DNA from: Hymenolepis diminuta
Taxonomy: Eukaryota; Platyhelminthes; Cestoda; Cyclophyllidea; Hymenolepididae
DNA: 64,000 nucleotides
Reading direction: 5' to 3'
Assembly (NCBI GenBank): GCA_900708905.1
Contig: CAADRB010000125.1
Coordinates: forward strand, 8,137-72,136
Positions within the stretch are counted from its first letter, which is position 1, and each line of letters opens with the position of its first letter. The translations under genes and the position numbers were made by a program. This document shows, piece by piece, positions 38,601 to 50,600 of this stretch. The notes beneath the pieces are model-generated. The model searched no databases, was not told where the DNA came from, and worked only from the letters and a program-made list of their open reading frames with translations.

Positions 38601-41600
38601 AAGGGAGTCAAGAAGAAGGCATTTGATGCAGAATATCATGGGTTTTACATGATTTTAATTCTGAAACCATTGAGTTGTCCAATATCTTACGAGGTATAAT
38701 ACCCAATGTACAAATTGCATGATATGATTCCTTGTTTCACGGTTGATAAGGGGAGTTTGTTGGCTGGTTGATCTGAAACCGGAGTTGGTGATGCACCTCC
38801 ATTTATATCTTTTTATAGAATTAGGCAGATAAAATTAAATATTTTTTCCTTCATTGGTCTCTGGAAGTATCACCAAATGGTTCATTCTATTCAGTTACAG
38901 AGTTTTAATCAATATATATTTTTTCTGTCTTTCACAGACAGGAAATATTAAATTCCATATTAATATGTTCGCTTATACACACATATAGCGTAAATTGCGC
39001 TTTTTGAATACATAGCTATTGCTGTGGGAAATAATGTTGGAAAAGACATGGAGATTCGGTTCATGATTTTTTCTTCGTTTCTCGAATCAGAAGAATACGT
39101 GCTGCTGATTCTTCATAAGGACCTTTGAACACACAGTGAATTTGGTGCCAACGTTGTGAATGGTATTCAAATGTGTAGCATTTCAACTACCAAAGTCTTT
39201 TATAGGACTTAAAGCAATCGGGATTTGGCAGTGGAAGTCCTTGTCGATCATTGCAAGTCAATGTGAGGAATAATAGTCGTGGTAGTAACGCAAAAGCACT
39301 GTTTTCAAATCTGCAAGTGTTTGATTTCATTTGAGAGGTTTATAGTTCACTGTTTTGCTCGATTTCCCTAGAGGTAGCGATTTAAACTTTTTGAACCAGG
39401 AATTGGCCATTTTAATAATGACAGCCTGAACGTCTTAATAGACTGGCCTTAGCCATGACTTTATTTAATATTTTTATTTTGCCATGGTATCTGATAATTA
39501 AAATGAAGTCTTAAGAGACTTTTCATAGCATCATAGAGGTGAAGTATTCTTCGTTGAAGAGCCTTAAATAGTTTTGGCTCGAATGACCGTGAACAAGATT
39601 CCAGATCTATGCTTGTGTACACAAGGCAAGAATGATCACTTTCCCTATTTTCGCAACATAAAACTCGATTCTGCAGTTGATGACAGCTCAGACACCGTGT
39701 TGCGCATATGCTATAAGTACTTTTGGAGTAGAGTAGGCAGTACTATACTTACACTTCAAGTTAAAAGATCACGGGACCTCACACCTATTGCGCTACTGCA
39801 CTAGTCTGAAGAGAGTGAAAGAGCATTAAAATAGAGAGAGAGAGTTGATAAAGATAGGTCGATACGTATGAGTATGTCTCTATGTGATTACTATTTTTTT
39901 TACTAGAAGTAGAAGAAAATTCGCATAAACCACGGCCCCTGACTACACATTTCATACATTTCCTCTGACAACCGGCATGAAAAAATGAGTTACGTGGAAC
40001 TGTAACCATCCACAGGTTGAAACAGGCTGTCCTGTGTTAGTAAACATCTGTCGTCGTCAAAGGATCAATAGTGATATATTTTGAGCAGATGTGTGCATAG
40101 GACAACCCACCCAAAATATCAAGTGTTGCTTTTGACGCACTTTATATTCAACTCTCTCACTCTACTTACGTAGCGACAATGTGACAGAACGCGTAATATA
40201 ACTGTGTGAGAAGGTAATCGACCAACAGTAGCATCGCTGTTGTCAAACGATATCAATACGATCAAATGTAGCTCTTCGGTATTTACTCTCTTCTCAAATA
40301 TTTGCTTTGATTTACTAATTCAATAATTAAAGCATGCTGATTGTAGCCGTGATAATGGGGTTTTGCCTGAAACACTGAAGATACTATAAATGTAGGTTTC
40401 ATACTATGCATTGCCTACTGTAGATATTAACGATATATGTCCATTGAAGTCATGACTCAATTATTTTTAGTTCAGTTAGAAACCTTTACGCTATTCTATC
40501 TTATTCTTGAATGCATGCCTCCACTTTTACGGCATTACCAGTTCAATAAATGAAATATCTTCACAAATAGAAAAAATCCCCTACAATAAGAATGCGAGGT
40601 AACAGTTGGAAGTTTGAAAACGAAAAAACTATAATCGATCCTCTCCGAAAGTCAATTCGACCTTGGAAGTAGACCGTATTGCTTTTGAGGAAATTTGAAC
40701 TATTTTGAGTAAATAAATAAAACAAAAATATGGCTTGCGTCCATGTTAAAAAAAACATTATCGGTTCTTTTTAACGGTTATATTATATTTTGAGCTGATT
40801 TATGAAAAATGATCAGCTCCAGTTCCTGTATAAGACACGATTTAGATTTCAATATTATATAACCTGGGAGGGAAAATTTGAAGCTTTAGGTCCTGAGAAG
40901 TAACTATCAATGCAATTTTACCCTTAAGAACTTATTTGCTAGAGATATTTTAGAGTGTTGCGTTGTGCCGATGGTTAGCTGTAAGATGATGGGAGATAAT
41001 TGGATTGGACCCAGGTTCGTTATTGACGAAGTTTATAATTATATATACTTTCCCAATCATGTTTTTTCCGGAAGCAGTTCTTGAGTTTTGTATAACCTTT
41101 ATCGGAAATTTCTTTTTAACCCATATGTGGATGGTATGTAATTCTGAGAATGAATCTAAGCTTCAAGAAATAAAGGAACAATGACCATGAGGTTTCCTAT
41201 TGAGCATTATCTACTCAAATACTGAAGAAAAATTACATTCTTAATAAATTTTAATGGTTCATGGTCAACTGTAATATGATCCATTTTTCAATCTTATTAT
41301 AAATAAAACATAGCACTTAGAATAAATCTATTCTGAAGGGATTGAGAATATGGAGTTTCATAATATGCGCATTACCCACTTTGAATACTGAAGAAAAATA
41401 TTATTTTTACAGCGACCTTCGGAAGAAGAAAGTTGTAGCCGATGAAAGAGTACATATAGGGCTTTATGATTTTATAAGATTGGACGGTTGTGTCTATTTT
41501 ATTCTCTTTCCAACTTAGTAGATATAATTTGCAGTTACCATAAGCTATGTGTAATTGAAATTTTAAACTTACAGAATTGTTTGACGATTTTTTGTTATAA

Positions 41601-44600
41601 CTGTAGCGGATTTTATACTGGTGCATAATAAACGGTTAAATGATAGATCATATTATGATTATTACTTTGAATATAATCGAGTATAAATGGGTTGTAATAA
41701 ATTAATATATGTTTTGCACGAATTCAATCGAATGGAAACAGCATTCCCGATTGACTGAAAATCGCCACCTCTGCCACCATTGTAAACAAACGCTACTTCG
41801 ACTGCTAAGTGGTAGGATCTAATGTAGTGGGCTGTGCGCTAATATTTACCCTATATTTAGGAACGCATTTTATGTGGTGCTGATAGTTTGTTGTAGTAAA
41901 GCCATCAACATTATCATCAGCATCGGTTGTCCTCTGGCACGACTTATGGACAAGACCGTCTGCCGGTTCTACCTAGTTGGTTATGTGTATGTATATACCC
42001 TGAATTCTCTCTCGGTGTATACACTGCTGTGCTTGTAACCTGATTTCTGTAAACCCGTGTTCCCTTGCTACCCCATACATAGTTTCGCGTGCGCTTGCTT
42101 GAGTAGTAAAAGATGACTGTTACGATGATTTTAAATGACGCTGTGTACGTATGACTGTTTACTTGTTGTGTTTTGTGTATTTGGTGCGGTGCGCTTGCAT
42201 CTGCGCCTCTCTCTATTTATGACTGTACCACAGAAGGTCGCGTCCACTGGTGTCCAAAAAATAGATACACATTTTGAGTGGTCATTGTAGTGGCGTTGAT
42301 TACTGTTATTATTGTGAGATCATAGAATCATGTTCCTAGTAGTTGAAAAAATACGACGAATAACGTGTTTCATTAATCTATAAATTAAATTATTTATATG
42401 AGGGGAACTTTCAAATAGCTTAATAATTTGATGTGTGATAAATTCCATATGCGGGACAGTACTGCCACACATTCATTAAATTAAATGACCCTTTTTATTG
42501 GGTAATTTTGGTCTAAAGAGAAATGAGTATTTGACACTTAAAGATATTTCCCTTATTCTTAAAATACTAAGGTTTAGATAATACGAACCCTGTATTTCTA
42601 TATAAACAAAATAAAACTCATATCCTTCCTTCTACCACTTCTAACAATAATTAGGCTTAGCTGAAATAAAGTTCTTAACATTTATCCAAAACTTTAACGT
42701 CCGGAATTTTCCCTAACTTTGTATTCTATGGTAAAGGAGACTGGAAAAGAACTTAGCTAAAGCAGTAAAAGTTTTTTATCTTTTTTCACAGATTTTATTC
42801 TTAAATATTGATAGTACTATGGAGTTTCCATTTTGCCGGCGGTTCTATTTTATCAATCATAGCAATTTTTAATTAACCCGTATTTATATCTTATCCAAAA
42901 TTTGAACCACCGCAATTACCGAATATCTGATAATTTTGCATTCAGTCGTTTATGAATTAGTTTTAACTAAAGTGATTTGATATTTCGATTTTCATAGAAA
43001 ATCCTTTATCATCAGTGGTTATGTTTAAATATCTGATGTACAAAGCATCTGGAACAGTTTAATAACCTTTCACTTTTAATCCTATTCCCGTTTCAAGTTT
43101 CTTCGTAAGACCTATATTTTTAATATTCAGCGCCTTATATATTTCATAACAACCCACATTTCATCATCACAAATAAAATTAAAAATTCAGATCAAAGTAA
43201 GAATCATAATAATGCACAAATGTCTAAAATCAGGTTACGGCACTGATTTAAGAGTCTTTATACCAGTTGGAGTTTTATGGGGTATGTAGCGCTCAATTTA
43301 ATGCTTGGGAATGTACCGATCTCGAAAACATACTTAAAATGCAACCTAGGCTCCGGACCAAGTATTTCACCTCGCTTGTTATTTATTTTAGGAGAAACCT
43401 TCGATACACAAAGCGATGCAATCAATAGCGGTCACAGCAGTATCAACGAGTATCCATCTACTGATCGCCTACCTTCTCAAACTAGCAGTCCAGGTACATA
43501 CTTATCATCCTATGTCTAATAAGTAGTATCGCTCTAACCAGTTTACCCCTCCCACGGTTTGGTTACTCTTACTTTCAAATAAAACCCGCTAGTTTTGGGT
43601 TGTGCACAAAAGAACAACGCTCAGTGGAAACAGGGTTACGCCTAGCGATTTTTATTTATGAAGGGGCGAAAGGTTATTCTCTTGCAGTCTCTCTTTTGCA
43701 TCTTTCCTACTCTTCTCTCGCCGAGATATGAAATTGAAGATTCTTGTCGCACGAGAATACTAAATTCTTAATTCAATTTAAATTCCTAGAGAGGAAAGCA
43801 CACTTACTGTGTGTATGACAACAACTCTCTGACCTCTGTTACTTATATGCTCGGGGGTAGAGAAGTTGCTAGAGATGTCAGTCACTTAGTAACGCTATTG
43901 TCAGTGCCAAAGTCTGTTTGAGGTTGATTTTAATGGTACACTTTCGGCATACCAACACTTTCACAACCTGGTGCTATATGACCTCTAGTGCACGTCTTTC
44001 ATATTTCTCAATGATGGTTCATTAATTATCACATACATTTAGGCTTTAGATATTTTTGTGTTTGATCCAAGTTTTGTAAACTCTAACTGGGATTGCAGAC
44101 AGACTTATCTTTAGTCTCTATATCACTCCTCGAAAAACTGGAACTGATGTTAGTGTAATCTAGTCGTCGTATGATTAGTATAATTTCCGCTCCAAGAGTG
44201 TATTGTCTATATTATTGATTCTTCAACGGTCATCACATATAAATGGGAATGTGGACATTTCTACTTACGTCTGACCTCAAAATAAACACATTCGTCTGTT
44301 AGTACTACCTGGACTAAAATCTTTATTTGTTAACGTATTTTTGACAACATTTCATTTTGTTCCAAAGTTTAATAATTAGGGACATCTATGTAAACTCCTT
44401 ACAGTATTTAATGTGTGGTTGTTAGCTAAAAACTCGGAATCTTTAAGTTAATTATTGCATCTGGTCACAGTTTGCAACAAATCTGGTAAAAATATCATCT
44501 GGCTAATTGTGGGAAACTAGTTTCAAACAATCAGTGACTGATATAATCATTCAAAATTCTTAATACTGGTGATCAGAAAAATTATTCTCAATCAGAAAAT

Positions 44601-47600
44601 TGACAGGAATCGTATCACTCTACTCACTAGAGAGAGATGCGGACGAAGGGAAAAGTTCATTCTAAACTCTATTCAACACGCTCAGTAATTAGGATGCATC
44701 CTATAGCTTGCTTCCATTACATTGTAAATTGTCAGAATCACATTTGTAGATTAGCTGTCTATAAAGGTCGGCAAATGATAGTTTTGTAATCGAGCTCAAG
44801 GGGTTGGGTTGAGGTATGTTGCATATTATGTTTTAAAACGTTGGATAATGACCTCTTACGCCATATCTTCTATTCACATGCATAGAGTTTACCTCCAAGC
44901 TCGCATTTTTAGGAAAGTTTGAATCAGGTCACTCATTTACTGGTAGATAGCCAAAATACCCAAAAATGCGCTAGAGCAGTAAGAGCTTAAACGGTTAGGC
45001 TTATGTATTTAGAAGAGTCATAACTCGGAACATGATATCATTGGCTTCAACTGAATTTCCTTTTACATTGTACCATCCTTTTGACCTTATCATATATCGC
45101 GTATCACAGAATACAATGTGGAATTATGCTAGAGCTCTAATAATTCAGCTTATACATGTTTTAGTCATAATTTAAGCCAATATCCCTAGTGGCCTATGTT
45201 TCATTTTGACATCCTTTCTTCCTCTATTCAAAATGCTTTCTAAAGTTGATGTTAATCACGCTACATAAATAGCTCTATTCACAGGATCTTAAACATTTAA
45301 AGAGGCTGCATATGACAGACCTTTGATAGAGCACTAAGAAACTGAGCAGAAGCATGCAGTAGAGTCATAACTTAACGCGCATGCTATTGCTGGCATATGT
45401 CTATGTGTTGCTGTGGGTGACAAACCGATGAAATTTGTTGTGTGATGTTTTTATTGTTTACGAGCAATAGAAACAGAAGCACTACTTTCAAACTGCCGAT
45501 GCCGCTTTTACTGCTTTTCTTCTTGTCGCATTATTGGCATGTGATGAGATAGCATGAGATTACACTGCTGCCCGATGTAGCTATACAGCAACAACGGGGT
45601 AGTGGATTGGCAAAATAAAGAGTCATCACCATTGTTAGTGACAGTGCGATTTAAGTTGTTTTAACTGGTAGCATTACACTTAGGTTAAGGAAAACATTAA
45701 TTCATTGAAATCTGAAGAAGCTAAGCTGTTATCCACTTGTGCATTTCCATTTTTGCCCACTTCTTTATTCTCTGTTTTCTTCATTTACAGTAAGATATCT
45801 TCTAATACCTTATTCTTCCAGAATTTGAAATTGTAAGTTAACGCAGTTTGGTGGTGATCAACTTTGAGGTTACTTTAGTGTTTAGATTTGTGCTGAAGGA
45901 CATTATACATGATTTCACTGAAAAATCTTATTCAAAATTAACGAAAGTTAATATTCATAGAAATCTAAGTACGGATGGGATTTAACTGTCCTTATCAAGC
46001 AAAACATAAACGCATGGAGTAACAGCTAAATAGTAGATTTGTTCAAATAAACCGTGAATAAAGGATCAAGTAGAAGGTGAGAATAAATGCCAGTGTAATA
46101 ATATATGCCTTAATTATACAAAACCCAAATTCTCTTTTATACAAAATAGGTATGCTTCAAAATTCAATTCTGGATTTTGACTACTAGATTCCTGAGAGAT
46201 AGTTGACCAGTTGACTATGTTGATATTAGTTACATCAAAGAGTTTTAAAACTTTTTATCTAAAATTGAGAATTTAAAATTAAAAGGCGTGCTTAAAGTAT
46301 CTTCAAACGGTCGACAATTGCTAGGGAGGTACAATTCCTTACTAAAACTTCCAAGCCTGTTCAGAAAAGTGTTTATTTTTCAATGCTTATCATGTAGTTA
46401 GAAACTCGATTTCTGTCAGCTCCTTCATTAAACAGACTTAACCATTGAGGATGACCATTTCGCTTACTGAATGTAAACCGATGTGCATCGAACCCTTGGG
46501 GATGTTAACCACTGTGCTATCAGCACACAATTCTTCAATAACTTATTTGAACACCACCCCGCACGTGATACCAATAAGCCAGACACCAGTAATTATGTAA
46601 TGTATTTTTCTAAATTTAGCTATTTATTCACCTTACTTCAAAATCGCACTAATCCTTTCGCTAATGATTGAAGGCAAACACTATAGAGATTTTAAATGTA
46701 AAATGTAAGATCAATTAGGTTCAATAGTATTCAAGTTAAAAGAGTCGTATGAGTTATTTCATTCAAAATAATCTTGCGAATCCTAGAGGGAGAGAATATG
46801 ATTTGAATCTATTTCCAAGTTCGGGTCTTGATTACTAATACCTTATCAAAACGCACACCTAAGTGAAAGTAATTATCTTCATTTATGGACATAAAAAATT
46901 AAGGTGACTTTTAATGATTCTGTCTGGACTCTATCAATGACGTCAGCTTACACCTTTAATTTAATGATACTCACTTTTATTTTTACCAAAGAACTATGAA
47001 AATCCTACCTAAAACTCAGACTTGTATGACTGACAGGGGACGTCTCCTTAATTATCTTTCGATTTTGTTGACAAATAACAAAATCGGTATTAGTATATAG
47101 TCGCTTACTACTGAAATCTAACCAGTAGGGCTTCGTTTTGGGTACTTTTAGCGGGAAAGTCCTATCACTGCGAGCTGTGCAACAAGAATTTCACCAAGAG
47201 CTGCAATCTCAACTCACACGTAAAGGCTGTTCACAAAGGTACGTTCGCGACAATACTTATATCATACTGCTTATTACTTGGGAGCAATAAGTTATTACAA
47301 TCTCAACATTGGGAAGATAGCTTTAATTTCTTCTAATTTAAGCTTTTTTTCTGATTTTCTGATTTTCTGTTTTAGATACCATTTTTTTAAGTTTTAGCAT
47401 TAAGTAAAATTTTGATAACATTTTTTGCAATTAACCTTAATTATTACACAGATCTGCACCAATTAATAAAAGTTAAAATAGAGTTACTTTAGTATGGAAA
47501 GTTTTGATTATTCTCGATTTATTATGTACAATTATCGATCCCAACTACCTAAATATTGGATCACCATGCACCACTTTTTCCGAATTTCGTGAATCGGAAA

Positions 47601-50600
47601 TATTTTTTAAGTTGATTAATTTTTCAGCAGAATATCCAAAATATCTAACATTGTTTCGCATCATGAAAGATTCAATGGCAACTCTGGTATTTGGGCAGAT
47701 GTTACTTGTCACTCCAATAAAAATTTCTTCACATATTTTTTTAGTTTAGATAAACAATCGATAGTTTTGAGTAGCTCAAGGTCAAAAATAGTAGCTAAAT
47801 TAACACAGTTTAGTTTGCAACTAAAACTCCGCTGTTTTCTTACTAGAACTTAGTGTCTGTTACAGTGGCAGAATTGGAAAAAGCTTAAACTGACATCTTG
47901 TATTAAATTCCTTCCTTTTAGCTTAGTTTAAATGTTGAATATAAAAGGACAGATTTAATTGGCCAAATCCATTTTACAGGGGTAGAGGTTATCATCTATT
48001 TATCGGTAGAACTTCGCAGTATTAAGTGCACTAGTAAATTTTATAAAAAAATAAACCAGACGGTTAATTTTATCACTAGGGTAATTTATTTCCGTTGAAT
48101 CCAGCATCGCAGCTGCTTTCATATTAAATGTTTAATTCTATCAATGAGCAAACCATAAATTAAATATTTACGTCTAATTGCACGTATTTAATCAGCATGC
48201 AAGGTGGCTTTAAATAGATAAAATGGTTGAGAAATCTTTAAACATAAGATTTCCCTTGTTTGCTTGTGGTGTGTATAGGTTCACACAGGGGTTTCTATAG
48301 ATCAAGTAGAGTAAACGACGTCCAGTTGTTTCGAAAACTGCTTATATCAGTGTGTCATCACTTAGGTGAGTTTGACTGGGGGAGGGAGTCATCAACTGTG
48401 GATTGGCGAACTGCTAGACAGATGTTGTCTAGGCAGGAGATTAAGGCCAGTAGTCGTGTTCACACTGAGGTAATTGACGAGGAGGGATGGAGAAAAAATT
48501 TTCATTCGAGAAAAGTTTTAGTGACTTGTTCACTATTATTTAATATAATATACGAAATTGGCTTTCCAAGCCTTTTCTTTCTTTCCTATGACTTAAGCAA
48601 TTCATTACCTGTTCCCAAATCTCTATACTATCGCGAGCACTGCATTTAAGTATAAATCAATATTTAAAATCGGGAGGATGAGTCGCATTCTATTAAACAG
48701 GTGTTGAGCTAACTTACAGTTACTTATATTCTGGTAAGATATCTAGAAAGAACGAAAAAATGCGAAGTCAAAAATTAATTCAATCCTTTTCTATAATAGT
48801 CTAAATAAGCATATTCGTTTTAAGTCATGAAGTCGAAAATGGAAATCAATACGACGGGTCACTCTTCATTCTGGCCATTCCTACAAATTAATTTTTGTCC
48901 AATTTAACGTACGAAGTAAGCTAATAATCAAAATCAAATAATTCTATTTCTTTTCTAAGCTAGTTTAGGAGATTATTTTTAAGATAAAATTATTACTATA
49001 TTCCCCTTTTAATAAAACCGATGTCGTTTTGCCACAAAAGATGCTGTTTTATGTGTTTTAAGTTCCGGTTTCAAGCCAAAGTATATCATTATTGATCTCT
49101 TAAAATTATGACAACGTTTTTTCTTGGCTAATTTTTCATTTCATTTAAGTTTTGTTAGCAGAAATTTATAAAATACACAGGGATTCACCAGTTCTCAATG
49201 GGAATCATTCGCATGCATAAGGGATCATTTAAGTTATTTAAATTGATCAATCAAAACTCCTAGAAAATAAATAACCAATGGGCAATATATCAGCAACCAT
49301 TCAAGATAGCTTTATTAAAAATGCCAAATGAGGTAAAGTTAGTCCTCAATTGATTTCTTTGATTGGTCAGTTAATCAAATTTAAAGTTGTTTTCTTAAAT
49401 TGTCCATATTCACATTCTAAAGATAAGAATAAGTAACCCTTTCGGTTTTTTTCAAATATAATCTAATCAGAATTCACCTAATTGTGATTTTTTTTATTTT
49501 TGGTGTTTTGTGTAGGTGTTCGAGCCTTCCAATGTAGTGAGTGTCAGAAGAGTTTTTCGAGGAATTCGGATTTGCAAAAGCATATTGATGCGGTACACAA
49601 GGGTCTGCGACCTTATGAATGTACAACTTGCCAAAAACGCTTTTCTCAAAAGTCTAGTCTCAAACGCCATCGGGAAGCTGTTCATGAAGGTGAATGTTTT
49701 GGAATATTTGTCAAATTGTCCCGAATGCGATAAGTTTCAGTAGCCTTGTTCTTCTCAAATTCCGAGTTTGAAGTCATATCACAGGTAAACAGAGAGCTTG
49801 TAATTCACATGAGAATATACGAGGAAAAGAAAACAGTCCTTTTGCGCTATCGACGGAATCATTGTTCCTCAGGTGTAACGATCAAGAAAAAATTTTTGAT
49901 CGCTTTAGATAAGTTAACATCAGATTCAATGCCAGTACCCTTGAAAAAAACAGCAGCACATATCCTTTCGAACTAATAAGGGAAGCAAAAATTCCGAATG
50001 GATATATTATTGAAGTTGGTGATTAAAATTCACAGAAAAATGTTGAATATCATGTAATATCGAATAAATCATCGTAGCACTATCTAATCGTGTAAGTTCA
50101 TAAGATTGTCTCATCGATTTAATCTAATTTGGTGATATACTAATTTGAGCTCAGTGAAATCTACTAGTTAGACAATACTAAGTAAATGATGACGATAATA
50201 TGGTGGTGAAATCATTATCATATTCCTTTACTGAAAATTTAGCTATAAAAATTCGAGAACAGTATTTTTATGTGCTGAAACACTTGACAAGTTATATTAA
50301 TAGTCTAAGCACCCCTGAACAAATCTGTACTAGTCTTTTTCAGCAAAATATCGTCTAAACAAAAGCCCCATTTTATTAAGATTAATGAATTTACCATCAT
50401 CAATGGTTGAAAAGAGTGTGATGCATGACAGTGCTACGCCACTATCTCCGAAAATCTCCTGATTCGTAGAATCAATATGTACCGTTCAAATGAATTCGTT
50501 ACAAGGGGATAAAAATGAAGATTGCACGGAATGAAGTGGTAGAAGGGAATTGGATTCCATTACCTTTCTAGTGAGTAAGAAAAGTAATATAATAATCAAG

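Larger units (their letters stand above)
24126..43391 (+). other. 19.3-kb third intron of the zinc-finger gene, repeat-rich
   Basis: Apart from the repeats listed separately, it holds no recognisable exon. GC-richer islands with CCAAT-type motifs lie at about 36190-36480 and 41750-42260, and smaller ones near 24240-24370 and 28140-28210. One of these could mark an internal promoter or an exon I missed. Short open frames in it are not coding-like. Confidence 0.55.

Noticed and set aside
48279..48469. Longer version of the cassette exon ending at GAG|GTAATT
   Set aside because: It would end in phase 0 and disrupt the phase-1 frame of the next finger exon.
48260..48649. 129-codon plus-strand open frame as a single-exon gene
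   Set aside because: It lies inside an intron of the zinc-finger gene and shows no family signature. Only its 87-nt splice-bounded part fits the gene, so I report that instead.
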